A stretch of 64,000 nucleotides of DNA from Psychrobacillus insolitus. GTDB taxonomy: Bacteria; Bacillota; Bacilli; Bacillales_A; Planococcaceae. The position numbers and the translations under genes were made by a program. The stretch is from positions 1,178,001-1,242,000 of the forward strand of contig NZ_QKZI01000001.1 of the NCBI RefSeq assembly GCF_003254155.1, in the 5' to 3' direction. Below the pieces are notes generated by a model. It saw only the letters and a list, made by a program, of their open reading frames with translations, searched no databases and was not told the origin of the DNA. Numbering within the stretch: position 1 is the stretch's first letter; every line of letters begins with the position of its first letter. Below, piece by piece: positions 1 through 8,269 of the stretch.

Positions 1-1786
1 CTTTTTTACGTAGGCGAATTGATACCGGTGTAATTTCTAGATACTCATCGTCACCTAAGAACTCAATTGCTTCTTCAAGCGTTAAAATACGAGGTCTTTT
101 GATAACGTTCGTTTGGTCTTTATTAGCTGAACGAATGTTTGTTTTTTGTTTCGCTTTTACAATATTTACAGTAATGTCAGCATCACGCGTATTTTCACCA
201 ACGATCATACCTTCATAAATATCAGTACCTGGTTCAACGAATAAAGTACCACGGTCTTCAATACCCATCATACCGTAAGTTGTTGATTTACCTGTTTCCA
301 TAGAAACAAGAACACCTTGATGACGTCCACCAACACGACCTGAAACTACTGGTTGATAGCTATCGAATGTATGGTTAATAATACCATATCCTTTAGTAAG
401 AGACATAAACTCTGTCGTATAACCAATTAGTCCACGAGCTGGAACCATAAAGATTAAACGAACTTGTCCACTACCATTGTTGATCATGTCAATCATTTCA
501 CCTTTACGGGTACCCATTGACTCGATAATTGAACCAACGCTGTCTTCCGGTACATCAATTTGTACACGTTCAACTGGTTCACATTTTTTCCCATCAATTT
601 CACGAACAATTACTTCTGGTTTTGATACTTGTAATTCAAAACCTTCACGACGCATATTTTCGATTAAAATCGACAAATGAAGCTCTCCGCGACCTGAAAC
701 TGTCCAAGCATCTGGAGAATCAGTATCTTCAACACGTAAAGATACGTCCGTTTCTAATTGTGCACGTAGACGTTCTTCAATTTTACTTGAAGTAATCCAT
801 TTACCTTCACGACCAACGAATGGAGAGTTATTTGTTAAAAACGTCATTTGTAACGTTGGTTCATCAATACGTAATGGAACTAAAGCTTCTGGATGGTCTG
901 TAGGACAAACTGTTTCACCTACGTTGATTTCTTCCATACCAGATACCGCGATTAAATCTCCAGCTTTAGCTGATTGAATTTCTTCACGTTTTAAACCGAA
1001 GAAACCAAATAACTTAGTTACACGGTAGTTCTTAACTTTTCCATCAAGTTTCATTAAAGAAACTTGTTGTCCAACTTCAATTGTCCCACGGAATACACGG
1101 CCAATACCAATACGACCAAGATAATCATTATAGTCAAGTAATGCTACTTGGAATTGTAATGGTTCATCTGAGTTATCAATTGGTGCTGGAATTGCTGAAA
1201 TGATCATTTCAAATAGAGATTTCATGTTTTCTTCTTGTTTAGAAGGATCTGCATCTAATGAAGAAGTACCATTTACACCTGAAGCAAAAACAACAGGGAA
1301 TTCTAATTGATCTTCATCTGCACCTAATTCTATGAACAATTCTAAAACTTCATCAACTACTTCTAGTGGACGAGCCGAATCTTTATCTACTTTGTTTACA
1401 ACAACGATTGGTGTTAATCTTTGTTCTAATGCTTTTTTCAATACGAAACGCGTTTGAGGCATACAACCTTCATATGCATCAACAACTAGTAAAACACCAT
1501 CTACCATTTTCAAGATACGCTCAACTTCGCCGCCGAAGTCAGCATGTCCAGGTGTATCAAGGATATTGATACGTTTACCGTCATAATCTACAGCTGTATT
1601 TTTAGCTAAAATTGTAATACCGCGTTCACGCTCGATATCATTCGAGTCCATTGCACGTTCTTCAACGTGTTCATTTGAACGGAAAGTACCTGATTGTTGT
1701 AATAATTGGTCAACTAAAGTTGTTTTACCATGGTCAACGTGAGCTATAATTGCAATGTTTCTTAAATCTTGTCTTAAATTTGTCAT
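1..1786 (-). CDS. typA: Translational GTPase TypA/BipA (3' end beyond window)
   Basis: Ribosome-associated GTPase of the EF-G-like family, acting in 50S assembly and stress/cold translation. About 595 codons are visible, beginning with an ATG in the context [13 protein letters not shown]. The P-loop HVDHGKTT sits at residues 16-23, followed by the switch motifs RERGITI and [12 protein letters not shown] and the base-recognition NKVD. The family is usually about 610-615 residues, so only the last 15-20 residues lie beyond the left edge. It is divergent from ylaF, the same partner as in B. subtilis (ylaG-ylaF). Partial only because of the window edge. Confidence 0.97.
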   Translation of the reverse strand, partial: MTNLRQDLRNIAIIAHVDHGKTTLVDQLLQQSGTFRSNEHVEERAMDSNDIERERGITILAKNTAVDYDGKRINILDTPGHADFGGEVERILKMVDGVLLVVDAYEGCMPQTRFVLKKALEQRLTPIVVVNKVDKDSARPLEVVDEVLELFIELGADEDQLEFPVVFASGVNGTSSLDADPSKQEENMKSLFEMIISAIPAPIDNSDEPLQFQVALLDYNDYLGRIGIGRVFRGTIEVGQQVSLMKLDGKVKNYRVTKLFGFFGLKREEIQSAKAGDLIAVSGMEEINVGETVCPTDHPEALVPLRIDEPTLQMTFLTNNSPFVGREGKWITSSKIEERLRAQLETDVSLRVEDTDSPDAWTVSGRGELHLSILIENMRREGFELQVSKPEVIVREIDGKKCEPVERVQIDVPEDSVGSIIESMGTRKGEMIDMINNGSGQVRLIFMVPARGLIGYTTEFMSLTKGYGIINHTFDSYQPVVSGRVGGRHQGVLVSMETGKSTTYGMMGIEDRGTLFVEPGTDIYEGMIVGENTRDADITVNIVKAKQKTNIRSANKDQTNVIKRPRILTLEEAIEFLGDDEYLEITPVSIRLRKK

Positions 1787-1890
1787 TTTTCCACTCCATA
1801 TTCTTTTTTCGAGTCCATAACTGTGCTATTATATCATAAGTGAATCTAAAGTAATAATGTTTTTTTAGAAATTATTGGAGGTGTAGTTAA

Positions 1891-2076
1891 ATGCGTGATA
1901 TTAAATGGATTTTCGTATTGTTTTCTCTTTGTGCAATACTTTCTATGGCTTTTATAGGAATTGCTGTCGCATTCAGAAGTATTCTTTTGATCATTCTAGG
2001 AATTATCCTATTATTTGTAGTCATGGGATACGGTTTTAAAACAAAGAAAAAAATGCGTGATCAAGGATTATTATAA
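1891..2076 (+). CDS. ylaF: YlaF family small membrane protein (DUF5325)
   Basis: A 61-residue protein with two hydrophobic segments (about residues 6-26 and 29-48) and a basic, polar C-terminus (KTKKKMRDQG), so a probable two-pass or hairpin membrane protein. Its length and its divergent position beside typA match B. subtilis YlaF, whose function is not known. TTGGAGG precedes the ATG at good spacing. An intrinsic terminator follows directly, so it is probably monocistronic. Confidence 0.8.
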   Translation: MRDIKWIFVLFSLCAILSMAFIGIAVAFRSILLIILGIILLFVVMGYGFKTKKKMRDQGLL

Positions 2077-2082
2077 GAATTA

Positions 2083-2113
2083 GATTAGCAAGGTAAACTT
2101 GCTAATCTTTTTT
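2083..2113 (+). terminator. Intrinsic terminator after ylaF
   Basis: A perfect 10-bp stem (GATTAGCAAG / CTTGCTAATC) with a 5-nt loop followed by a T run. It lies between the convergent ylaF and the inositol phosphatase gene and may serve both. Confidence 0.85.
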
Positions 2114-2888
2114 ATTTTACGCGCACATATTCATCTAATATTTCACTATGTACAACCGGTCTTGCCACTATAAATGTATTTTGCACTAATAGATTTATTG
2201 GATGATTAGATAATGTAGTGACAATTGCCCCTACTTCATTTGCAATGACCATCCCTCCAGCAATATCCCATGGTGACAACCTCATAGACATATACGCATC
2301 TAATCTACCTGTCACAACATATCCAATTTCAATTGCCGCTGAACCATAAGATCTTGTTCCTCTAACCTTCTGTAACAGTTTCACTATTCCTTCATGTTCT
2401 AAATATTTGTTTGGCAAAACCCAACTAGTATTAATGCCAATAATAGCTTGCCCCAATAATCCATCTGTTAAAAGTGGAATTCTAATATCATTAAAAAATG
2501 CACCTTCTCCAAGTGTTGCAGATATTAAATCATCGTCCATTACATTATAAATATATCCAAGTAATCCTACTCCATCTTTATAAATTCCAAGTGAAATAGC
2601 GAAGTTCTTTTTTTGATGGATAAAGTTCATCGTTCCATCTATAGGATCCAAAATCCAAATGTACCCGTTTAAATGGCTGATCTCATCTCCGAATCCTTCT
2701 TCTCCCAAAATTCGTTGATCTGGAAATTCTTTTTTTATTTGTTTTATAAAAAATTGTTCTGTTTCTTTATCAATATTTGTAACTAAATCATTAGCTGCTG
2801 ATTTAGATTCTACAACCAGTTCACTTGAAAATGAACTCCTGATTCTACCAGCTGCTTCTTTAATTAAAGACTTCGCAAATTTATCCAT
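2112..2888 (-). CDS. Inositol-1-monophosphatase family protein (YktC/SuhB-like)
   Basis: Mg2+-dependent, Li+-sensitive phosphatase family that hydrolyses myo-inositol-1-phosphate and related sugar or nucleotide phosphates. At 258 aa it is the usual length. Metal-site motifs are clear: GEEGFGD, then WILDPIDGTMNF (the DPIDGT signature) and SPWDIAGG near the C-terminus. It sits beside YktB and YktA homologues as B. subtilis yktC does. The exact substrate cannot be read from sequence. Confidence 0.9.
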   Translation of the reverse strand: MDKFAKSLIKEAAGRIRSSFSSELVVESKSAANDLVTNIDKETEQFFIKQIKKEFPDQRILGEEGFGDEISHLNGYIWILDPIDGTMNFIHQKKNFAISLGIYKDGVGLLGYIYNVMDDDLISATLGEGAFFNDIRIPLLTDGLLGQAIIGINTSWVLPNKYLEHEGIVKLLQKVRGTRSYGSAAIEIGYVVTGRLDAYMSMRLSPWDIAGGMVIANEVGAIVTTLSNHPINLLVQNTFIVARPVVHSEILDEYVRVK

Positions 2889-2944
2889 TACATGTATATT
2901 GATAGGTCATCCACCTCTCTAAAGCCTTTTTATTTATTATAAAG

Positions 2945-2984
2945 AAAAAAACACCGGCTGTCTGTTAATTAGCAGGTGTTTTTT
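2945..2984 (-). terminator. Intrinsic terminator of the small coiled-coil gene
   Basis: The outer stem AACACC/GGTGTT is extended by GCT/AGC and flanked by A and T runs, so it reads as a terminator on the minus strand. It separates the small upstream gene from the phosphatase gene. Confidence 0.65.
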
Positions 2985-3007
2985 ATGTGTATATATAAAT
3001 CTTTAAC

Positions 3008-3205
3008 TTAGCCCAGTGCATTTAATTCCTCCAACAGTTGATAAATTTCGTTTAATCGTTTTTTGGATTCCTCCATCTCTTTCTCATCTTTATTTGTCAT
3101 GGCATCGAATAGAGAAGCTAATTGATAATCCAACTCAAATTTCAACCCTTGAATTCTTTCCTTTTCTACATTTGTTTTACGAATAACGTGAGCAACCTGT
3201 CTCAT
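3008..3205 (-). CDS. Small acidic coiled-coil protein of unknown function
   Basis: 65 residues, rich in Glu, Lys and Leu with heptad-like spacing (RLNEIYQLLEELNALG), so probably a short helical or coiled-coil cytosolic protein. I do not recognise the family. An in-frame GTG nine bases upstream overlaps the ribosome binding site; the AAGGGG lies about 8 nt before the ATG used here, giving the start MRQVAHVIRK. It is divergent from yktB and has its own terminator, which supports a real gene. Confidence 0.65.
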   Translation of the reverse strand: MRQVAHVIRKTNVEKERIQGLKFELDYQLASLFDAMTNKDEKEMEESKKRLNEIYQLLEELNALG

Positions 3206-3363
3206 AAATAACACCCCTTCTTTTATTTTTAATATCGGAATATTCTGAAGATTTTTTATAATTTATGCCAAAAAGAAATTTTTGTCAACTAAAAAATCTT
3301 ATATACAAGATTTTTACCCAATTTTCTTATAATATAAACATATAAAGTGAAAGGAGTTTTAAA

Positions 3364-3993
3364 ATGAATAAAACTTTTTGGGAAAACTCAGATTTTGATG
3401 TCTTTCAAATAGACGGTTTAGAAAACAGAATGGAAGCACTTGTTACACGTGTCCGTCCTAAGTTTGAGGAATTAGGAAAACAATATAGCCTATACTTTTC
3501 AGGTGTTCTTGGGAATGAATATTTTGCACATGTTGCCAAGCACGCTAGGCGCTCTGTGAATCCTCCAAAAGATAGTTGGGTAGCATTTGCCCCTTATAAG
3601 CGGGGCTATAAGGCATTACCACATTTCCAAGTTGGTCTATGGGGTAGCCATTTATTTATTATTCTTGCAGTTATTTATGAAGCACCTGATAAAGTAGCTA
3701 TTGCAGAACGATTATTAAATGCTAAAGAGATGTTCCATAAAGTCCCAGACCACTTTATTATTTCAGGAGATCATATGAAACCAATTGCTACTCCTTTAAA
3801 AGTTGCCAAGAAAAATGAGTTAGATGTATTACTTACCCGACTTCGTGATGTGAAAAAGGGAGAGTTTCTAGTCGGTGTTCATATCCCTCGGGAAGAAGCT
3901 GTAAAATTTACCGAAGCAGAATTTTTTAAACTTACAGAAGAAACTTTTGAAGCACTTTTACCAATTTATAAAACGATGATTAATATGAAATAG
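3364..3993 (+). CDS. yktB: YktB family protein (DUF1054)
   Basis: 209-aa soluble protein matching the DUF1054/YktB family in length and motifs (VAFAPYKRGYKALPHFQVGLWGS). The B. subtilis member occupies the same place between yktA and yktC. Its biochemical role is not established. The AAAGGAG ribosome site is 7-8 nt before the ATG. It faces yktA across a shared hairpin terminator. No signal peptide or membrane segment is seen. Confidence 0.9.
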   Translation: MNKTFWENSDFDVFQIDGLENRMEALVTRVRPKFEELGKQYSLYFSGVLGNEYFAHVAKHARRSVNPPKDSWVAFAPYKRGYKALPHFQVGLWGSHLFIILAVIYEAPDKVAIAERLLNAKEMFHKVPDHFIISGDHMKPIATPLKVAKKNELDVLLTRLRDVKKGEFLVGVHIPREEAVKFTEAEFFKLTEETFEALLPIYKTMINMK

Positions 3994-3998
3994 TAAAA

Positions 3999-4046
3999 CC
4001 CCTCCAATTGCTTGGTAGAAAACAAACTATTGGAGGGATTTTCTTT
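3999..4046. terminator. Bidirectional terminator between yktB and yktA
   Basis: Stem CCCTCCAAT / ATTGGAGGG with a loop of about 20 nt, A-rich on the left and T-rich on the right. It sits exactly between the stop codons of two convergent genes, so it can terminate both. Confidence 0.75.
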
Positions 4047-4314
4047 ATACTTTAATAATTGCACCATCATTTTTTTCTTTCATCATTTTGATAATTGGAA
4101 AGCTTGCATAACCACTTTCTTTTTCAAATTCTCGAAAATAAGTTTTTTCTTCTGCCATAGAAGGTACTATTTCTTTAAACCTTCTATATTTTTTAATTAA
4201 TTCTTCTCTCTTGACACCGTTTTCATACGCTTTTTCAATGACCTCAAAAAACTGAACAACATCCACTATTTCACTCGTGGACCAATCAATAGAGAATGGA
4301 TAAGTATATTCCAT
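4045..4314 (-). CDS. yktA: UPF0223 family protein YktA
   Basis: 89-aa protein of the UPF0223 family, recognised by the N-terminal TYPFSIDWSTSEI and the central KYRRFKEIVPSMAEEK. Small, soluble and charged; function unknown. TAGGAGGG precedes the ATG. Only 12 nt separate it from the upstream nitronate monooxygenase gene on the same strand, so the two are probably cotranscribed. In B. subtilis yktA also neighbours yktB and speA. Confidence 0.9.
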   Translation of the reverse strand: MEYTYPFSIDWSTSEIVDVVQFFEVIEKAYENGVKREELIKKYRRFKEIVPSMAEEKTYFREFEKESGYASFPIIKMMKEKNDGAIIKV

Positions 4315-4326
4315 TTTTTAGCCCTC

Positions 4327-5286
4327 CTATACATGCCATTTTTTTCTTACCTCTTCTGCATCATTTACCATACGCTTGATTAGATCATCTACAGATGGAA
4401 TATCACCTATCAGCCCGACTGATTGCCCAGCCCATCCAAATCCATTTGCGCTATCGCCATTATAAATGAACTGCTTGTTTGCTTCTCCACTGATGTATTC
4501 CTTTAAAGCATCATATGTCGGAGTATCCTTTTCAATTCGTAGAATTTTTTCTGTCCATTCATTTTTTAATGCTCTAGCGGGCGCACCTATAGATTTTTTT
4601 ATAATGGTTGTATCTATTTCTTGACCAACTATTAAAGCATTTTTATAAGCCTCGGAAGCATGAACACATTCTTTAGTTGCAATAAAACGTGTCCCCATTT
4701 CAATACCTTCTGCCCCAAGTGCATGCGCTGCCATCCATCCTCGTCCGTCAGCAATACCTCCTGAAGCTATTACTGGAATACCAACAGAATCTACCACTTG
4801 AGGAATTAAAACCATGGAACCTATATCATCCCTACCTAAATGGCCCCCCCCCTCTTGACCAACAACCATAACAGCATCTGCTCCTAATTGCTCCGCTTTT
4901 TGAGCTTGACGTTTTGCCGCTACTAGAACCAACTTTTTAATCGATGTATTTGCAAGTTTATCTAATATAGTTGCTGGATTTCCTCCAGTCATTGAAATAA
5001 CAGGAACTTCTTCATCGATTGCTACTTGCAACATATGTTCATAAGGTCTCCCAGTTTGACCTACTGCAAAGTTTACCCCAAAAGGTTTATCTGTTAACTT
5101 TCTCACCTTCTGTATTTCTTCGCGCAATTCTTGTGGTGTATTCAAACTCATGGCCGTCACTTGTCCAAGACCACCGGCATTAGAAACCGCTGCACATAAA
5201 TCAGAGTAAGCTAAATAAGCAAGTCCCCCTTGAATAATTGGATAGTCTATTCCTAATAATTCAGTAACCCTCGTCTGAAAATTCAA
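4327..5286 (-). CDS. Nitronate monooxygenase (FMN-dependent, NMO/2-nitropropane dioxygenase family)
   Basis: TIM-barrel flavoenzyme that oxidises alkyl nitronates such as propionate-3-nitronate. Landmarks are PIIQGGLAYLA at the N-terminus, GVNFAVG, the phosphate-binding GQEGGGHLGRDD and VIASGGIADGRG. An in-frame upstream extension exists, but GGAGGG lies 6 nt before a TTG, giving the start (M)NFQTRVTELLGIDYP and 319 aa, the usual family length. A run of nine G encodes the Gly-Gly-Gly of the FMN phosphate loop (see findings). Confidence 0.9.
   Translation of the reverse strand: MNFQTRVTELLGIDYPIIQGGLAYLAYSDLCAAVSNAGGLGQVTAMSLNTPQELREEIQKVRKLTDKPFGVNFAVGQTGRPYEHMLQVAIDEEVPVISMTGGNPATILDKLANTSIKKLVLVAAKRQAQKAEQLGADAVMVVGQEGGGHLGRDDIGSMVLIPQVVDSVGIPVIASGGIADGRGWMAAHALGAEGIEMGTRFIATKECVHASEAYKNALIVGQEIDTTIIKKSIGAPARALKNEWTEKILRIEKDTPTYDALKEYISGEANKQFIYNGDSANGFGWAGQSVGLIGDIPSVDDLIKRMVNDAEEVRKKWHV
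4844..4852 (-). repeat. G9 homopolymer inside the nitronate monooxygenase gene
   Basis: Nine consecutive G on the coding strand span the GGGH codons of the flavin-phosphate loop. Tracts of this length are prone to slipped-strand indels. The frame is intact in this sequence. Confidence 0.9.
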
Positions 5287-5428
5287 TATAATCCCTCCTG
5301 TTGATATAATTTTAATATAGTTGAGACAATCATTCAATTCCTAATAATAATTTTAATAGTCACGTAACTTTGAAAGTGCTATAATTCATTTTGTTTTAAA
5401 AAAAATAATATTAGAGGTGGTATGAGCG

Positions 5429-6901
5429 TTGTCACAATTAGAAACTCCTTTGTTCGATGCACTACTTAAGCATCGAAATCGTCATCCTATCCAGTTTCAT
5501 ATTCCTGGACATAAAAAAGGGAAAGGGATGGACCCTGCATTTCGCGAGTTCGTTGGAGATAATGTACTTTCTATTGATTTAATCAATATCGCTCCTTTAG
5601 ACGATTTACACTCTCCTAAAGGTGTCATTAAACAGGCACAACAATTAGCTGCTGAAGCATTCGGAGCAGATGAGACATTTTTCTCTGTCCAAGGTACTAG
5701 CGGTGCAATCATGACTATGATTCTAACTATTTGTGGCCCAGGCGATAAGCTATTAGTTCCACGAAATGTTCATAAATCTATTATGTCTGCAATAGTTTTC
5801 GCAGGTGCAATTCCAGTATTTATTCACCCAGAGGTGGATAAAGATTTTGGTATTTCTCATGGTATTTCGGCAGAATCTGTTGAGAGAGCATTAGTTGCCA
5901 ATCCAGATGCAAAAGGAGTACTTGTGATTAATCCAACATATTTTGGATTTGCTGCTGATTTGAAAAAGATTGTGGACATTACACATAAAAGGGGAATACC
6001 TGTTGTAGTGGATGAAGCACATGGTGTTCATATCCACTTTAATGACAGACTACCCATATCTGCCATGCAGGCTGGTGCCGACATGGCAGCAACCTCTGTT
6101 CACAAACTTGGTGGTTCCATGACACAGAGTTCGATTTTAAACGTGAAAGAGGGTCTTGTCTCTTCTAAACGTGTTCAATCTGTTTTATCCATGCTCACAA
6201 CAACTTCTACATCTTATCCTCTTCTAGCGTCACTAGACACCGCTAGAAGACAGTTAGCTATTCACGGGGAGGATTTAATCGGAGAAGCTGTAAACCTTGC
6301 TGAAGACGCACGTGAGCGCATTAATAAGATCCCTCATTTACGTTGTGCCGGTAAAGAAATCTTAAAAACTTCCGCGACTTTTGATATGGATCCGACGAAA
6401 CTATTAATAAGTGTAAAAGATTTAGGTATTACTGGATTTGATGCAGAAATTTGGCTAAGAGAAAAAGCAAATATTGAAATCGAGCTATCGGATTTATATA
6501 ATATACTTTGTTTAATTACACTTGGAGATTCAAAAAAAGAAGTTAATATACTAATCAACGCATTAAAACGGATGGTTATTGCACATGAATCAGAAGCCGT
6601 TGTAATCGAACCTTCCGTGACATTACCAGGAATTCCATTACTTGCAATGTCACCTCGTAATGCTTTTTACGCAGAGACGGAAACAATTTTCCTATCAGAG
6701 GCAAGTGGACGTATCTCTGCTGAATTTGTCATGGTATACCCACCTGGAATCCCAATCTTTATTCCCGGGGAAATAATCACGCAAGGAAATATCGATTATA
6801 TCCAAATGAATTTAGAAGCGGGACTGCCAGTACAAGGTCCAGAAGACGATACACTTCAAACGATTCATGTAATTAAAGATACTCATGATAATTTTAACTA
6901 A
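5429..6901 (+). CDS. speA: Arginine decarboxylase SpeA (PLP-dependent, Orn/Lys/Arg decarboxylase group)
   Basis: Decarboxylates arginine to agmatine, the entry to polyamine synthesis. 490 aa, the length of B. subtilis SpeA. PLP-fold landmarks: HIPGHKKG (24-31), the VDEAHG cofactor aspartate region (194-199) and SVHKLGGSMTQSS with Schiff-base Lys226. The start is TTG, 8 nt after AGAGGTGG; an ATG 7 nt upstream is in another frame. Next to yktA as in B. subtilis. Lysine or ornithine as substrate cannot be excluded from sequence alone, but synteny favours arginine. Confidence 0.9.
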   Translation: MSQLETPLFDALLKHRNRHPIQFHIPGHKKGKGMDPAFREFVGDNVLSIDLINIAPLDDLHSPKGVIKQAQQLAAEAFGADETFFSVQGTSGAIMTMILTICGPGDKLLVPRNVHKSIMSAIVFAGAIPVFIHPEVDKDFGISHGISAESVERALVANPDAKGVLVINPTYFGFAADLKKIVDITHKRGIPVVVDEAHGVHIHFNDRLPISAMQAGADMAATSVHKLGGSMTQSSILNVKEGLVSSKRVQSVLSMLTTTSTSYPLLASLDTARRQLAIHGEDLIGEAVNLAEDARERINKIPHLRCAGKEILKTSATFDMDPTKLLISVKDLGITGFDAEIWLREKANIEIELSDLYNILCLITLGDSKKEVNILINALKRMVIAHESEAVVIEPSVTLPGIPLLAMSPRNAFYAETETIFLSEASGRISAEFVMVYPPGIPIFIPGEIITQGNIDYIQMNLEAGLPVQGPEDDTLQTIHVIKDTHDNFN

Positions 6902-6950
6902 AAAAGGCAGCTCCATATCGGATTAATAATCCATATGGAACTGCCTTTTT
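6901..6950 (+). terminator. Intrinsic terminator after speA
   Basis: A long hairpin with one mismatch (AAAAAGGCAG-CTCCATAT / ATATGGAA-CTGCCTTTTT) starting at the speA stop codon and ending in a T run. Confidence 0.88.
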
Positions 6951-6969
6951 AACATAATAAGAAAGTATC

Positions 6970-6991
6970 TGTCTAGCTCCAGCGCCTTGCC
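6970..6991 (-). repeat. Short remnant of the GAAAAGCG...CTAGACA dispersed repeat
   Basis: GTCTAGCTCCAGCGCCTTG resembles the reverse complement of the right edge (…GCTAGACA) seen in the fuller copies near 8.1 and 57.2 kb. It lies between the speA terminator and the lrgB stop. Confidence 0.45.
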
Positions 6992-6994
6992 ACC

Positions 6995-7672
6995 TTATAA
7001 CATAAACCAAGCGAATAACGGGCAAATAAATGCACCTATTATGGCACTTAACGTCATGCCTACAGTTCCCATTGACAACGTTTGTTCCCCATACTCTGAA
7101 AGTTTGGCAACCCCAATAGCATGAGATGCACTTCCCATCGAAACACCCTTGCTAACAGGATTATTAATTTTACATATTTTAAAAATGTATGGACCTAAAA
7201 TAGCACCAGTTAAGCCTGCCAAAATAACAAATACCACAGTCAACGAAGGAATTCCTCCTAGCGATTCCGTTATTTTCATCGCAACAGGTGTCGTAATAGA
7301 TTTTGAAAATAAAGAAGCTACTATCTCTTGATCAACTCCAATCAATTTAGCTAATAGAATGACACTAATAATGCCAGAAATTAATGCAACTGTGACGCTT
7401 GTAATAATAGAAAATAAGTTTTTCTTTATTAAATTTCTTTGTGTATATAAAGGATAAGCAAAACTAACTATAGCTGGACCAAGGAATGCATCAATCCATT
7501 TTGCCCCACTCATATATGTATCATACGAAACTGAAAATGATGTTAATAGGATTACCAATACGATAGTGGCCGTCAACACAGGAAATAGAATCGGAGTCGA
7601 AAATCTGCCATAAAGCTTTTTCATCAATAGAAAAACAATAATAGTAGCTAAAACCGTACCAATTGCAAGCAA
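6995..7672 (-). CDS. lrgB: LrgB/CidB family membrane protein
   Basis: 225-aa polytopic membrane protein of the LrgB/YwbG family, with about seven hydrophobic segments and the signature SITTPVAMKI…GGIPSLTVVFVILAGLTGAILGP. Family members act with an LrgA/CidA partner in programmed lysis and, in B. subtilis and Staphylococcus, in pyruvate or acetate movement. The start is a TTG directly after the lrgA stop, with AAAGGAG inside the lrgA 3' end, so the pair is translationally coupled. No LytSR-type regulator is adjacent. Confidence 0.88.
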   Translation of the reverse strand: MLAIGTVLATIIVFLLMKKLYGRFSTPILFPVLTATIVLVILLTSFSVSYDTYMSGAKWIDAFLGPAIVSFAYPLYTQRNLIKKNLFSIITSVTVALISGIISVILLAKLIGVDQEIVASLFSKSITTPVAMKITESLGGIPSLTVVFVILAGLTGAILGPYIFKICKINNPVSKGVSMGSASHAIGVAKLSEYGEQTLSMGTVGMTLSAIIGAFICPLFAWFML

Positions 7673-8077
7673 TTAAATGGACTCCTTTCTAATTTCATTT
7701 TCTTCAATATACTGACATAACTTTCCTGAAAGAATAATAGTTAATATTGTGCTAATAATGACAGCAACTAATAACAACAAACCTTGAAAAGACAATAATT
7801 CAGGGAAGTTCATTACGCCAACAGTTGCAGGGATAAAAAATAATGGTAAAAATGCAAGTATAAACCCTGCTCCATCTTTAATAAGAGCTTCCGGAATAAT
7901 ATGTAACATCATTAAAATTAAGAGCAATAGTAACCCTACTATTGATCCCGGAAAGTTAATCCCCAACAACTCTACAGTAAACGTACCAATCAATGAAAAT
8001 AAAAACAAAATGGCTATTTGAAAGATGATTCTTATATATTTGGATAGAATAATATTTTTAAAAGTCGTACTTTTAAT
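7673..8077 (-). CDS. lrgA: LrgA/CidA family holin-like membrane protein (probable ATT start)
   Basis: Small four-helix membrane protein partnering LrgB (signature LGINFPGSIVGLLLLLILM, FIPATVGVMNF). A TTG start at 8008 would remove most of the first helix. The open frame continues upstream through KYIRIIFQIAILFLFSLIG, and a strong AGGAGGG sits 6 nt before an ATT at 8077. No ATG, GTG or TTG fits that ribosome site in frame, so I place the start at the ATT (134 aa, normal family length). ATT starts are rare but known from infC. The gene identity is secure; the start is inference. Confidence 0.8.
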   Translation of the reverse strand: MKSTTFKNIILSKYIRIIFQIAILFLFSLIGTFTVELLGINFPGSIVGLLLLLILMMLHIIPEALIKDGAGFILAFLPLFFIPATVGVMNFPELLSFQGLLLLVAVIISTILTIILSGKLCQYIEENEIRKESI

Positions 8078-8126
8078 TTTAAGCCCTCCTAAGTTGTAAG
8101 AACAGGAAATATTTCACACCAAATAA

Positions 8127-8192
8127 GAAAAGCGCAAGCGCCTATTACTGCCCCGAGCTTTGCGCAGGAGCACAGGCGACTTACGCTAGACA
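8127..8192 (+). repeat. Dispersed repeat GAAAAGCG…GCTAGACA, about 66 bp copy
   Basis: Begins GAAAAGCGCAAGCGCC and ends GCTAGACA, with GCGCAGGAGCACAGGC internally. The same ends and internal block recur at 57101-57256; 5' fragments recur at 25535, 46603 and 53299. It lies upstream of lrgA, between it and the deacetylase gene. Confidence 0.7.
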
Positions 8193-8223
8193 AATTGTGC
8201 AATTTTAGATACTTCCTTATCTT

Positions 8224-8262
8224 TTAAGAAAGCTCTGTGAAATCACCTTATTCCACAGAGTT
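8224..8262 (-). terminator. Possible terminator after the deacetylase gene
   Basis: CTCTGTG / CACAGAG inverted repeat with a 14-nt loop, followed on the minus strand by a T-rich stretch. Modest stability. Confidence 0.5.
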
Positions 8263-8269
8263 TCATTAA

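Noticed and set aside
477-795. Short plus-strand ORFs inside the typA region
   Set aside because: They are antisense shadows; the minus-strand TypA frame is uninterrupted and carries all GTPase motifs.
1787-1890. Promoter pair between typA and ylaF
   Set aside because: A minus-strand TATAAT is present but no matching -35 at 16-18 nt could be supported.
5422-5424. ATG just upstream of the speA start
   Set aside because: It is out of frame with speA. The in-frame TTG at 5429 is 8 nt from AGAGGTGG.
8232-8262. Strong terminator call after the deacetylase gene
   Set aside because: Kept only at low confidence: the stem is 7 bp with a long loop and an interrupted T tract.
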